Assembly (NCBI GenBank): GCA_903899015.1
Contig: CAIUHP010000118.1
Location: forward strand, 1-64,000
Length of the DNA: 64,000 nucleotides
Direction: 5' to 3'
DNA from: an uncultured Armatimonadota bacterium
GTDB taxonomy: Bacteria > Armatimonadota > Fimbriimonadia > Fimbriimonadales > Fimbriimonadaceae
Shown here piece after piece: positions 7,589-17,126 of the stretch. Within the stretch, counting starts at the first letter, position 1. Every line of letters begins with the position of its first letter. The notes under the pieces were generated by a model, which saw only the letters and a program-made list of their open reading frames with translations, was not told the origin of the DNA and did no database searches. The translations under genes and the position numbers were made by a program.

Positions 7589-7858
7589 TTACAGGTTGTA
7601 GGTGGGTTTGACCAACCAAGCCTTTGGCACTGGTCGGAGGCCACAGGCAACCATGTTGAAAGCTTCTGACTTGATGACTGAGGTCGCAACCTTGAGTCGA
7701 ACCACGCCGTTTGGAGTCTTCAATCGAACGATTTGAAGATTCGGCGATTGCACACGATTCTTGTGCGGTGCCTTATATTTCCAACCCTGTGAGTGTTGGT
7801 TCCGAATGTGCTTTGCGTTGTTACCACGCTTACCGCTAACCTGACAGATTTTCGCCAT
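7589..7858 (-). CDS. rpmB: Large ribosomal subunit protein bL28
   Basis: An 89-residue protein beginning MAKICQVSGKRGNN, the standard bL28 opening (CxxTGKR-like). It continues with the basic region and VRLKVATSVIKSEAF, where family members have VRLRVSAKG. bL28 is a small subunit-assembly protein of the 50S ribosome. The C-terminal end (PVPKAWLVKPTYNL) is longer than the minimal family length. A strong terminator follows. It is divergent from the ABC permease, with about 60 bases between. Confidence 0.85.
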   Translation of the reverse strand: MAKICQVSGKRGNNAKHIRNQHSQGWKYKAPHKNRVQSPNLQIVRLKTPNGVVRLKVATSVIKSEAFNMVACGLRPVPKAWLVKPTYNL

Positions 7859-7920
7859 ATTCTTCCTCGACTGCTAGAGCAGCGAAGGGAAACTATACCC
7901 GCATAACTTGTCAGGTTGCA

Positions 7921-8751
7921 ATGCCGCACCGCCAAGAACCGGTGCTTAAGGTGGTAAAACTTACCGTGCGACGCTATTGGAAAGTTTACCGCTCATTCTT
8001 TACTAGTTCGTTCGCACGAGAGCTTGAGTTCAAAGCAAACTTCATCGCGAAGATTTTTCGCAACCTTTCTTGGATTTTCTTCTTCGTGATGGTGTTGCTG
8101 GTCATTTATGGAAAGACCAACAGCGTAGCGGGATGGAGCCGAGGCGAAGCTTTTGTCTTGGCCTCTTCCATCTTCCTCATGAACGCGATCTTTAACGCGT
8201 TTTTCTTTTCGTTACAAGATATTCCATCTCAAATTCGATTGGGAACGATGGACTTCGTCGTGACAAAGCCTATGGATACCCAATTCTGGGTGAGTTGTCG
8301 GCGGTTTAATTTCGATCAGATCGGTGAGACATGCGCCGGGCTGATTCTCTTATGGATCGGAGTTCATACCGCTAACATTCACGCGTCGATAGCTCAGTGG
8401 CTGAGCTACAGCGTGATGGTATTCATGGCAATTGCCCTGTTCTATTCGTTTTGCCTCACGCTCATGACAACGGCAATATGGCTGGTTCGGGTCGACAATC
8501 TTTGGGTGCTCGGAGAATCCGTCATTGGAGTCGCTCGGTATCCCATCGACATTTACTCGTCGCCCGTCCGTCGATTCTTAACGAATGTCGTTCCTCTCGC
8601 TTTTCTCGCAACGATGCCCGCTCGGCAGTTGGTCTATGGGGTCGACGCCGTCGCAGTCTTGGAGAGCCTAGCTTGGGCTGCAGTTGCCCTCTTAGTTTCC
8701 CGAACATTCTGGCGCTATGCCATGCGCCACTACACCAGTGCGAGCAGTTGA
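7921..8751 (+). CDS. ABC-2 family transporter permease (DUF990 type), orphan
   Basis: A 276-residue membrane protein with about six hydrophobic segments (starting near residues 43, 75, 140, 170 and 220). SFARELEFKANF and IRLGTMDFVVTKPMD are typical of the ABC-2/DUF990 permease family (PF06182). Such permeases normally come as a pair next to an ATPase, but no partner is encoded here. The substrate is unknown. The ATG at 7921 has a weak ribosome-binding site; a GTG at 7942 is an alternative. It converges on the LptD-like gene, ending 3 bases before that gene's stop. Confidence 0.8.
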   Translation: MPHRQEPVLKVVKLTVRRYWKVYRSFFTSSFARELEFKANFIAKIFRNLSWIFFFVMVLLVIYGKTNSVAGWSRGEAFVLASSIFLMNAIFNAFFFSLQDIPSQIRLGTMDFVVTKPMDTQFWVSCRRFNFDQIGETCAGLILLWIGVHTANIHASIAQWLSYSVMVFMAIALFYSFCLTLMTTAIWLVRVDNLWVLGESVIGVARYPIDIYSSPVRRFLTNVVPLAFLATMPARQLVYGVDAVAVLESLAWAAVALLVSRTFWRYAMRHYTSASS

Positions 8752-8754
8752 ACC

Positions 8755-11076
8755 TTAGTAGCTCGTTCCAGTTCCCGTTCCAAGAGGCTGGCCACGACTT
8801 CCAGCGCCAAAACTCGAGTTGAATGGGAATGCCTTCAATCTGAAGAAGAACTGATAGGTTGTTCCCGCGTTAAATCCGGTGTTTTGGCTCATGACCGTGA
8901 AGACCGCTTCTGCACAGTGCAGATCGTAAATCATGGAGTATTGCTGGTTATCGAACCTTCCGGTGAAGCCATTGAAGTTTAAAATTGCGCTCAGCTGAGT
9001 TCTTCCCATCTTCAACGAATCCAAGAAGATGTTGACGTTACTCCAGGTGTGACGAATCCCATCGTAGTAGGCACCAAGGGATACAAAAGTTGCTCCTGGC
9101 TTGTAGCTCATATCGACCCGAATGTTGCTCCATGCTTGTTGGAACGTGTCATAGGTCGATTGAGCACGTAAAAGGAAATAATCCTTGGGTTGAAACTCCA
9201 TTCGGACTCCAACCGGTTGCCATGCGCCCTCATGAAGCTGCGCGCGAAGCAAGTCGTAACCTGATTGAGCGCCGATACTCAAAGTCTTCACGGGATGAAA
9301 ACTCAAATCCGTCGTCGCCACATTTGTCTGCCCCGTGAAGTCGATTGGAAGAGGCGAGAAACCGTACGGCCGCAAGTAACTGTATCGAAAATTCACAGAT
9401 GTCTGTTTGGCAATACGATAACTCTCCGTGTCGGAGAAGTTCAGAACGTATTCTGCTGTTCCATCCGAATACAATCCTTGCTTGAACTCCGCTTGAACGT
9501 CGCTGTGAAAGGGGCCCGTACTTCGATCAGACTTATTGAATCCAAAATCGAAGTAATCGCGCGTAATCTGACTTCCCTTCAATTGATCCGAAAACTCTCC
9601 GATGGAAAGTGACGTGTGGAAGGGCCAATTCTGTGCCGCTTCTCCACCGATCAACCTTCTAGCGTCGGTAGCCAAGGTTACGACCGGAGTCTGGTTGTTG
9701 CCGCCAAAAGTTGCCTGAGTCGTTCCGATTGGAATATTGCGCTGATAAGTTAAATCAGCAGTCGCCTTGCCCAGATCGTCCGTGACATTGGCCTTAAGGT
9801 TCATGTTCTGAGTGGTCTGACTAGTTGGGCCACCCAAGGACTGGTACGTTGTTCCGTTTTGCTGGTAATCGAGGGCAAAGTTGGTGACGATCTTGTCTCC
9901 AATGTGCCGAGTATCTGCGATCGCAAAGGACTCATTGGAAGACGAGAAGCCATTGGAACTGCTGCCTGACTGGTTCACCGTGAGGCGCGTCATACCATTT
10001 CCTCGTTGAGGAAATGTTAGCAAAGCCTGAGTGCTCTCAGTTGTCGTGTCGGGAGCAACTAGATAGTTGTTCTTTTCATAGTCGGTGCGGAACGACAAAG
10101 TTCCCCATTTAAACTTTTGATTGTGATCGTCTGTGATCTTGAGCATCTGGCCCGCACCAGCAATGGTGTAGACCTGCAAAGTTCCGTCGACCAAGCGGCT
10201 GCGGTAAAGGTAGTCTCCACCCACTCCCAACCCCAACTTAGACATGTAGTCCAGGTGGGTGTAAAGGATATTCTCACCTTTCAACGGTATGCCGTAGCGC
10301 CACTTTACGTAATAACCTTCTACCGGGCTCTGGCCAATGATCGGAAGGTTGTTGTAACTCCTATCGTCAAGCGGAATCACTAAGTACGGAATCTTTATAA
10401 TCGTTCGGCCAAATAGCTTGACCCTCGCCTTACGGAAAATCGCACGCTTACCAGGACGGATAATGATGTTATCGCCGGTGATGTCGTAGTGAGGTCGAAC
10501 TTGGTCACAGCTGGTGATGTCACCGAATAAGATCTGTTGCTCGTTAGCGCTTCCATATGCCTCCATCCCATGGGCATAGAGGTCTTTCACGAAGTTGCCT
10601 TTCAAAAGGCCAGGCTTCACATCGGCATAGGATTTGGTTGCGTGATAGATCTTCTTGTCAAAATCAATCGTGACCGATTCACCCGAAATAAGCGCGTCCT
10701 CACCAATGATCTTCACATCCCCTCTAAGGGAGAAAATGCTTGAAGTCAGATTTCCTTCGACCTCGTTCGCAAAGACGTGGTAGCCACGATACATAAATTC
10801 GGCACCATTCCGAATCGTCACGATATCGCCTTCCTGACGATAAGACTTTGCAAGAATGATCTGAAATGCCTTATCTTTTGACTCAGGTTCAGGCACCTTC
10901 TGATCCGCTTCGGTGGTCGTCTTCTGGAGCGGATTACCTGGGTCCAAGGTTGGCACGAGGGCATGCTCCTGGAGGGCTCGAACCATGTTGCCCGTCGCTC
11001 CAAATGCCGCCATTTGAGCATTCGCGACAGTTGCTCCACCAAGCAGAATCGCTGCGCCGAAAGCCCTTCGCTTCAT
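8755..11076 (-). CDS. OstA/LptD-like outer-membrane protein
   Basis: The likely start is the ATG at 11076, giving 773 residues: it overlaps the upstream stop as ATGA, is preceded by GGAGG, and opens with a signal peptide MKRRAFGAAILLGG..ANAQ. An OstA-like region around residues 80-180 (VTIRNGAEFMYRGYHVFA, VTIDFDKKIYHATK) is followed by a long beta-strand-rich part ending in an aromatic residue, as expected of an LptD-type barrel. The inferred role is insertion of lipid A/LPS-type lipids into the outer membrane. It is last in an operon with an LptF/LptG homologue and a zinc-ribbon membrane protein. The canonical LptD cysteines were not verified. Confidence 0.75.
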   Translation of the reverse strand: MKRRAFGAAILLGGATVANAQMAAFGATGNMVRALQEHALVPTLDPGNPLQKTTTEADQKVPEPESKDKAFQIILAKSYRQEGDIVTIRNGAEFMYRGYHVFANEVEGNLTSSIFSLRGDVKIIGEDALISGESVTIDFDKKIYHATKSYADVKPGLLKGNFVKDLYAHGMEAYGSANEQQILFGDITSCDQVRPHYDITGDNIIIRPGKRAIFRKARVKLFGRTIIKIPYLVIPLDDRSYNNLPIIGQSPVEGYYVKWRYGIPLKGENILYTHLDYMSKLGLGVGGDYLYRSRLVDGTLQVYTIAGAGQMLKITDDHNQKFKWGTLSFRTDYEKNNYLVAPDTTTESTQALLTFPQRGNGMTRLTVNQSGSSSNGFSSSNESFAIADTRHIGDKIVTNFALDYQQNGTTYQSLGGPTSQTTQNMNLKANVTDDLGKATADLTYQRNIPIGTTQATFGGNNQTPVVTLATDARRLIGGEAAQNWPFHTSLSIGEFSDQLKGSQITRDYFDFGFNKSDRSTGPFHSDVQAEFKQGLYSDGTAEYVLNFSDTESYRIAKQTSVNFRYSYLRPYGFSPLPIDFTGQTNVATTDLSFHPVKTLSIGAQSGYDLLRAQLHEGAWQPVGVRMEFQPKDYFLLRAQSTYDTFQQAWSNIRVDMSYKPGATFVSLGAYYDGIRHTWSNVNIFLDSLKMGRTQLSAILNFNGFTGRFDNQQYSMIYDLHCAEAVFTVMSQNTGFNAGTTYQFFFRLKAFPFNSSFGAGSRGQPLGTGTGTSY

Positions 11077-12143
11077 TCGAGCCTCCGAATCGCAAACACT
11101 CCGATAACGGCAAAGATGATGTTTGGTAGCCAAGCCGCGAGCCACCCTGGAATCGCATTCACTTTGGAAAGGATCTCAGTAGAAATGACAAACGCGTTGT
11201 AATAGAGCAAAACCAAGACAATGCTCAGGAAGACTCCTACGAACCCGCCGCTGCGAGCAAAAATAATTGCAAATACGGGTCCAATCATTGCGAAGATAAT
11301 GCAAGCGGCTGGCACACTGAACTTTACGTTGAGCATGACTTCCTGTTGTTTGGTGCTCGCACCCGTTTTTCGACCGGCCTCAATCGAAGCGATAAGTTCC
11401 CTGGTCGTCATTTCCTCGTTGACGGGAGGGGCGAACATATCACCAGGGACAATTTTTTCGTTGATCGTGAAATCTTTCAGGGGGTGAAAAACCTGTAGGT
11501 CCATGCCCTTTATGATCCGAAAATAGGAATCATGGAACGACCAAACGCCGTTGTGGTAGGTTGCCGTTTTTGCGGTTGTAAGCGCGGTCACATCTTGCTG
11601 AGGCTGTTCCACGAGGAGGATTTTCTTTATTTGGAGGTCTTCCCCGTTTCGCTCGACCAATCCAAACGAGGCCGTGTATTGCCTCAGATTGATGATCGTA
11701 TTCGTCTTCATGTTTGGCGCAAGACCCATGATTCCGATTTCGACTCCAATGCGATTGGCCGCCTTTGTCGCGGGAGGAATCACGAGTTCTACTAATAGAA
11801 AATTAGCGATTGACACGAAGATCCCGAAGACGATGATCGGAGTAATCACCCGCAAAATCCGGGCTCCCGCCGCTCGAATTGCCGTTAGTTCTGATTCTCG
11901 AGCAAGCCGTGAAATAGCGAGCGAAGACGCAAGCGACATTCCTACCGGCAATGTCATGTTCAGGTAAGTCGGAGTCTGATCAAGAATGAATTGGAAAACC
12001 GCCTTATGAGGCAGATTATCCAGGTTGTACGTTTTAGCTAAGTAGATGTACGTGTTCGCCTGAAACATTAACACGACGGAAAGGGTGCCAATGAGGAACG
12101 GGACGATGAGTTCTCGGATAATGTAGAAATCTAATTTCTTCAA
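11073..12143 (-). CDS. LptF/LptG family permease (YjgP/YjgQ)
   Basis: A 356-residue inner-membrane protein with three N-terminal helices, a large periplasmic domain (about 130-260) and three C-terminal helices, the usual LptF/LptG layout. It starts MKKLDFYIIRELIVPFLIG, a typical opening, and has SRESELTAIRAAG-like coupling-helix text (SRLARESELTAIRAAGA). The predicted role is extraction of LPS-type lipid by the LptBFG ABC transporter. It overlaps the LptD-like gene by 4 bases (ATGA) and the upstream gene by 4 bases. Only one LptF/G copy is visible and no LptB. Confidence 0.88.
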   Translation of the reverse strand: MKKLDFYIIRELIVPFLIGTLSVVLMFQANTYIYLAKTYNLDNLPHKAVFQFILDQTPTYLNMTLPVGMSLASSLAISRLARESELTAIRAAGARILRVITPIIVFGIFVSIANFLLVELVIPPATKAANRIGVEIGIMGLAPNMKTNTIINLRQYTASFGLVERNGEDLQIKKILLVEQPQQDVTALTTAKTATYHNGVWSFHDSYFRIIKGMDLQVFHPLKDFTINEKIVPGDMFAPPVNEEMTTRELIASIEAGRKTGASTKQQEVMLNVKFSVPAACIIFAMIGPVFAIIFARSGGFVGVFLSIVLVLLYYNAFVISTEILSKVNAIPGWLAAWLPNIIFAVIGVFAIRRLE

Positions 12144-12940
12144 GCAGCTACACCGCCAGTCGGATCCTTAAAAGCCATATAAACCATAGCGGTGGCGAAG
12201 AGCATCATCAAAACAATCAGGGCAATACTTGGACCAGGCGGCATCGCCTTCGCAGCTGGAATTCCGATGAGAACAGCAATCAGAGATACCCAAGTTGAAA
12301 TTAGTTTCTTTCCTAATCGATTGCCCACCCCTTTCCCTTTGACGAAGTCCAAGAGAAAGGGTGCGCCGCATTGACGGCAAAAAAGGATTCCGCCTTCATT
12401 TGAGGTGTGGCACTCGGCACAAACGATTGGCGCAAAAAAGTGAGCTTCCACCCTCATCATGTGCCAGCGCTTGAGCATCCGGATGTCTTCCATAAAGAAT
12501 CGCTGAGGCATGCTGGGCAGTAACGCCTCTACGATGCGAATCGCATGTCCGCATACCCCCAAATCCCAAAGAATCTTCGCGATTCGGATCTTCGCCATCA
12601 CGTTATCGTTTCGCATACCAAGAGATGCGTAGGCTTTCTCTAACGCCTCAATGTCGATGCTCCTAAGAGCCCTCTTATCCATTGCCGACCGAACAAAAGG
12701 AAACATGAACACGGTGATAAACACGGCAATAACGGTAAGCGGAGCAAGCTGGGGAACGGGAGGATTGATGGCCTCGTAGCCTAAACCGATCGCTACTGCG
12801 ATCCCACCCAGTCCGGTCAGGGGATCAACATCCCCACCGATCGTCCAGTGGACGCAAGCCATGATCCAAACCGCAAGAGGAATCCACGCAATACAACCGA
12901 CAAGAGCCGTTGAATGCTGGGCAATGCGGTCAAAGTTCAT
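12140..12940 (-). CDS. Membrane protein with internal zinc ribbon, function unknown
   Basis: A 266-residue protein with N-terminal hydrophobic helices (about 14-32, 40-56 and 68-84) and two more near the C-terminus (about 215-260). A cytoplasmic middle carries one zinc ribbon: C174AEC177 ... C188RQC191. A helical segment (about 95-165), perhaps TPR-like, precedes the ribbon. It is first in the operon with the LptF/G and LptD-like genes, overlapping the former by 4 bases (ATGA), which suggests an envelope-assembly link. I do not recognise a named family. Confidence 0.7.
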   Translation of the reverse strand: MNFDRIAQHSTALVGCIAWIPLAVWIMACVHWTIGGDVDPLTGLGGIAVAIGLGYEAINPPVPQLAPLTVIAVFITVFMFPFVRSAMDKRALRSIDIEALEKAYASLGMRNDNVMAKIRIAKILWDLGVCGHAIRIVEALLPSMPQRFFMEDIRMLKRWHMMRVEAHFFAPIVCAECHTSNEGGILFCRQCGAPFLLDFVKGKGVGNRLGKKLISTWVSLIAVLIGIPAAKAMPPGPSIALIVLMMLFATAMVYMAFKDPTGGVAA

Positions 12941-13021
12941 GATGGAGCCTTATAGAAAATAGGACGTATTTCAATGCGGTGAGGCACCGAATGACAAACT
13001 CTTAGCTGACTTTTGGTCCGG

Positions 13022-13687
13022 CTATTCAGCGTCGGATTCAGGCGGTTCTTCTGACGCAACTTGCTTCGGCTCTTTTCCGAAGCTAAATTTCGGCTCGGTT
13101 CCATCTCGAAGGCGCGCGATATTCTTTTTATGCCGATAGATTACAAATACGGTCAACAACGCATACACGGGAACAAGTTCCCGCGCTTGGCCAGGAAAAA
13201 ACCAACCGAAAATCGTTGCCGATCCAACACCGATTATGCTCGCTAGGCTCATATATCGAGTGGTGAACAACAAAACGAGGAAAAGTCCAAAACAACCGGA
13301 AGCCACGAGTGGAGCGGCTCCGATAACCATCCCAAGAGCAGTCGAAACTCCCTTACCCCCCTTGAATCCCAAAAACGGTGACACGCAGTGTCCGAAAATC
13401 GCGATCAGGCCGGCCGAAAACCAAAAAACTTGAGCCGGTATTCCATGTAATGGATGGTCCACTAACAATCGTGCAATCAGACAAGGCACCGTTGACTTCG
13501 CCACATCTAGCACGAAGACCACAAAGGCTATTTTGCTACCCAAGGCACGCTTAACATTGGTTGCTCCAATGTTTCCACTCCCAACCTTCATCAGGTCAAT
13601 GCCCTTTCGCTTCGCAAACAGAACACCAAACGGGATCCCACCGCAGAGGTAAGACGCCAAATACAGCAAGATGAGCTTAAAAATCAT
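13022..13687 (-). CDS. plsY: Acyl-phosphate:glycerol-3-phosphate acyltransferase
   Basis: A 221-residue integral membrane PlsY, which makes lysophosphatidate from acyl-phosphate and glycerol-3-phosphate as the first step of phospholipid synthesis. Conserved blocks are GGIPFGVLFAK near residue 16, GSGNIGATNV near 36, and FKGGKGVSTALG near 108. A hydrophilic tail of about 30 residues (EPKQVASEEPPESDAE) is longer than usual. It is last of four overlapping genes (UXS, nth, glnE, plsY) and overlaps glnE by 4 bases. Confidence 0.96.
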   Translation of the reverse strand: MIFKLILLYLASYLCGGIPFGVLFAKRKGIDLMKVGSGNIGATNVKRALGSKIAFVVFVLDVAKSTVPCLIARLLVDHPLHGIPAQVFWFSAGLIAIFGHCVSPFLGFKGGKGVSTALGMVIGAAPLVASGCFGLFLVLLFTTRYMSLASIIGVGSATIFGWFFPGQARELVPVYALLTVFVIYRHKKNIARLRDGTEPKFSFGKEPKQVASEEPPESDAE

Positions 13688-16329
13688 GATTTCAGGCGTT
13701 CAAGCGCTTCGAGATACAACTGTCGGACCGCTTCAGTAATTGTTTGATACCTCGCAAGCAGCAAGTTACCTTCCGTAAACCCACGAGACGCTGCGAGACG
13801 GTCTAATTTGTCGGGGTTTTCCGGCAACAAGTCTTCTTCTATTCCTATCAAGAATATTCGAATACGAAGTGAAACAAGGAATGCATGAGCATCGCTTAAA
13901 ACATTGCCTTCAACTGCATTGATTAACCGAGCAATCACCAAGTTTTGGATACGAGCTTCCATCAAGGTCGTTTCACCCGCTTTAGTCGCAGTCGGGTACC
14001 TCATTTCGTGAAGGTGGACCAGCCATTCAATATCGCTCAAACCTCCAATCCCCAGCTTAATTTGACGTCGAACGTGCTGCGGCGAGACTCTTTCAGTCTC
14101 GATTCGGCGTTTCATCTTTGTAAGCTCCGTCAATCGTTCGGGAGTGAGCGGAAGTCCGTGAGCGCAATGGAGAACGACTGCAAGCGATGCTGGATTGCCA
14201 TAAACTTGGCGCGCATGCCCAAGTGCAAATCTCTCCCACATCTCCATGCCATCCAAATCGTACGCTCGGAGTCCATCAAACGTACGTACAAGTAACCCCT
14301 TCGAGCCTTCAGGACGTAGCCTCAGATCGAATTCGATGGGAACCCCTAATCTTTTCAGTTGGCTCAAGAGAGCCAGAAGTTTTTGAGCCTGCCCTTCTGC
14401 CGCCGATTGCATCGAACGGTCTTCGACTAGAAGCAACATATCCGCGTCAGAACCAGGCCCTAAATCTTCGGTCCCGTAGCTGCCAAGCGCAATGATGTCG
14501 AATTGAATCGCGAGTCTCTTCGCGCAATGTTCAAGCAGCGTGTCGGCTAACTTCGCGAGACAAGGTCCAATCGAAAAATCGGCGTTCAACACCCATCGTG
14601 CGAGTAGCGCAGTTTGGGCGTGAACATAAAGATCTGCAAGATGCGGCAATTCCGTTGTGACAAGCAGCTTTTGAATACGGACCCAAGGATCATCAATCTC
14701 TTCGATTTCGCCACTCATCAGCAATTCCGTTAGCGAAACAGATGATTTGAACTGGTTGATGAGGCGAGGCGCATTTGAGAGAATGCTTCTTACTCGTTCT
14801 AAGCTCCCTTCGTTGGTGATCAACCCCTTGTAAAAGGCAGCACTTTCAGGCAACCCATCAAACCAATTCAGAGCCGATGCCCCCAAGGCTCCAAGACTTT
14901 GAAGGACCTGGCTCCGATCTTCACTCGTTTTAGGTTCAAGTTTGAGAGTCGACCGATAGATGGCTTGGATGGTTTTGCGTTGGTTTGCGAGAATTTGACT
15001 CAGGTTTGCCCACGTATCGCACCCCATCATCTTTGCGAGCCCTTCCCTTGCCTCAGGACTTGAGGGAATGGAGTGAGTTTGTTGGTCGCCAACCAACTGC
15101 GTGCGATGTTCCAACTTCCTGAGGAACGTATATCCTTCGACCAGGGCTGTCGCGATTGAGTGCTCCAAAACCCCAGCCGACTCCAATGCTCGAATCGCGT
15201 CACATGTTGAGAGAACTTGGAGTTCAGGTCGATCATGTCCGTGAATCATCTGTAAGATCTGAGTCAAGAATTCAACGTCTCGGATGCCACCTTCCCCTCG
15301 CTTTAAGTCCAATTCGGCCGCGCCTGACTCGATTCGCGCCTTCATGGAGAGCATTTGTTCGAGACTGATCTCACTCAGGGTTGGGCGGAAGCAGTGCAAT
15401 CGACGCATCTCGTTCCAACGCGCGATGAGCGCAGGACTCCCTTCGATTGGTTTTGACCGAAGTAAAGCCTGAACTTCCCATGGCTCGGCATAGAGTCGGT
15501 AATAAGCTTCGTACGCTCGCATGCTCCTGAGAATGGGACCTGCGCCACCATAGGGTCTGAGTCGAAGGTCAACGCGATATAGTGAGCCCCTGCCCATTCG
15601 ATCCGAAAGGGCTCGGCCAAAGTTTTCGAAGTACCGGGTGCAGTCTCGATCAACTTTCTCCTCGAGACCGTCTTCGACCACATAAACTAAATCGACATCA
15701 GAGGAGTAATTGAGTTCTTGTCCGCCAAGCTTCCCGAACCCAACGATCATCATCTCGGGACGGTGATCGAGGTTCTTCTGTTTGGCATATTCCTCCCACT
15801 CGACATCGGCGGCTAACTGAATGAGCACATCCGCCAGGTCCGAGAGTGCCTTCCATACAACTTCTTGCTCCCAAGCGCCCGAGAAATCGTTAATCGCAAT
15901 CGGTAGGTTCCAGCGTTGCCGCAAGAATCGCAATCGGTCGAGTGCATGTAGATGAGACGTTGAAGCTGACAAGAGGCGAAGCCCTTCATCTCGCATCGAT
16001 TCAGGCCGCGGGATTCTCCGAAGTTCAGAAGCCTCAAAGATCAGACTTGCTAACTCAGGGTTCTGAATCAAAGTATCCGCAATGGGCTGACTCGCTCCGA
16101 ACATGGAAAGCAAGATCCGTCCGACGGGAGGCAGATTTACAATTTGCTCGAGATACAGACTTGGATTCGATGTGGTCCGCAACCATCGTTCCAGATTTGT
16201 TAGGGCAACATCAGGTGCCACATTTCCCACGAAAGCGAGTTCGAAAAATTGGTCGAGCGCAAGTCCTGACAATTCTTCCAGCCTGTTCTTTGCTGAAAGA
16301 GCATGATCGGGATGCTGAAAATGATTCAT
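13684..16329 (-). CDS. glnE: Bifunctional glutamine synthetase adenylyltransferase/deadenylase
   Basis: An 881-residue GlnE with two nucleotidyltransferase halves. The N-terminal active site is in GFGKLGGQELNYSSDVDLVY and the C-terminal one in ALGSYGTEDLGPGSDADML, each with the GS/GG-D-x-D motif. It adenylylates and deadenylylates glutamine synthetase in response to nitrogen status. The length is close to the E. coli enzyme (about 946). It overlaps nth upstream and plsY downstream by 4 bases each. No glnA or glnB lies in the window. Confidence 0.95.
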   Translation of the reverse strand: MNHFQHPDHALSAKNRLEELSGLALDQFFELAFVGNVAPDVALTNLERWLRTTSNPSLYLEQIVNLPPVGRILLSMFGASQPIADTLIQNPELASLIFEASELRRIPRPESMRDEGLRLLSASTSHLHALDRLRFLRQRWNLPIAINDFSGAWEQEVVWKALSDLADVLIQLAADVEWEEYAKQKNLDHRPEMMIVGFGKLGGQELNYSSDVDLVYVVEDGLEEKVDRDCTRYFENFGRALSDRMGRGSLYRVDLRLRPYGGAGPILRSMRAYEAYYRLYAEPWEVQALLRSKPIEGSPALIARWNEMRRLHCFRPTLSEISLEQMLSMKARIESGAAELDLKRGEGGIRDVEFLTQILQMIHGHDRPELQVLSTCDAIRALESAGVLEHSIATALVEGYTFLRKLEHRTQLVGDQQTHSIPSSPEAREGLAKMMGCDTWANLSQILANQRKTIQAIYRSTLKLEPKTSEDRSQVLQSLGALGASALNWFDGLPESAAFYKGLITNEGSLERVRSILSNAPRLINQFKSSVSLTELLMSGEIEEIDDPWVRIQKLLVTTELPHLADLYVHAQTALLARWVLNADFSIGPCLAKLADTLLEHCAKRLAIQFDIIALGSYGTEDLGPGSDADMLLLVEDRSMQSAAEGQAQKLLALLSQLKRLGVPIEFDLRLRPEGSKGLLVRTFDGLRAYDLDGMEMWERFALGHARQVYGNPASLAVVLHCAHGLPLTPERLTELTKMKRRIETERVSPQHVRRQIKLGIGGLSDIEWLVHLHEMRYPTATKAGETTLMEARIQNLVIARLINAVEGNVLSDAHAFLVSLRIRIFLIGIEEDLLPENPDKLDRLAASRGFTEGNLLLARYQTITEAVRQLYLEALERLKS

Positions 16330-17126
16330 GGGTTTATTCCAGCCGAACGATCCTTCGTTACTCGTTTGACTGATTTACGATTCTGAGTACGTGCTTTAGA
16401 GAGCTCTGCTTTTCGTTTTGCGGGACCATCTTTCTTGTACCACTGGCAACGATCAACAATCGGGCAGTTTGAACAGTCCGGAAGGGGAGCCTTGCAAACG
16501 ACGCGACCGTGTTGAATAAGGTCGATGTGATATCGAAAGGCAAGTTCCGGAGGCACAACCGCCATAAGGTAATCATGGGCTTTAACTTCCCCGATATCGT
16601 CAGGAATGATTCCAATTCTCCAAGAGACCCGATAAATATGAGTATCCACTGGAATCGTTTCGCGTCCCATTGAGAAGCAAAGAACGATTGAAGCAGTCTT
16701 GGGCCCAACTCCTGGCAGTTCCATGAGCCATTTTCGTGCCTCCAGCGTTGGCATCGATCGAAGGAACTCGAGCGAATATTCTCCAACCCGCTCGTAAATC
16801 GCGTTGAGGCACGCGATAATGCTTTTTGCCTTCTGGTTAGCAAGGCCAGCTTTGCGAATAACATCAGCCAGTTGAGTTGGTCCTGCGTCAACCACTTGCT
16901 GCCAATCAGGATACGTTGCTCGAAGGTGAGTGAACGCAGGAAAAGAACTTGAGTCGCTTGTATGCTGACTTAGAATGCAGCTTATCAACTCATCCATCGG
17001 CTCAAATCTTGCGATGATTCGTGAAAACCCGTACCGGACTTCTAACGCTTCAACAACACTGACCGCGAGAGCCGTCCGCTTTTTCAGCTGCCTTACACTC
17101 CCGACCAAAGCGGCTTTCTCACGCAT
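16326..17126 (-). CDS. nth: Endonuclease III (DNA glycosylase/AP lyase)
   Basis: A 266-residue HhH-GPD base-excision repair enzyme. The helix-hairpin-helix is [13 protein letters not shown] with catalytic Lys143, and the catalytic Asp161 is in [10 protein letters not shown]-terminal 4Fe-4S cluster is complete: Cys211, 218, 221 and 227 (C-x6-C-x2-C-x5-C). Both ends are longer than E. coli Nth (211 aa), with a basic tail of about 35 residues. It overlaps the UXS gene by 8 bases and glnE by 4 bases, so expression is probably coupled. Confidence 0.95.
   Translation of the reverse strand: MREKAALVGSVRQLKKRTALAVSVVEALEVRYGFSRIIARFEPMDELISCILSQHTSDSSSFPAFTHLRATYPDWQQVVDAGPTQLADVIRKAGLANQKAKSIIACLNAIYERVGEYSLEFLRSMPTLEARKWLMELPGVGPKTASIVLCFSMGRETIPVDTHIYRVSWRIGIIPDDIGEVKAHDYLMAVVPPELAFRYHIDLIQHGRVVCKAPLPDCSNCPIVDRCQWYKKDGPAKRKAELSKARTQNRKSVKRVTKDRSAGINP

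Noticed and set aside
7347-7619. 90-codon minus-strand ORF over the stem-loop repeats
   Set aside because: It crosses the rpmB terminator and the repeats, so it is a by-product of repeat composition.
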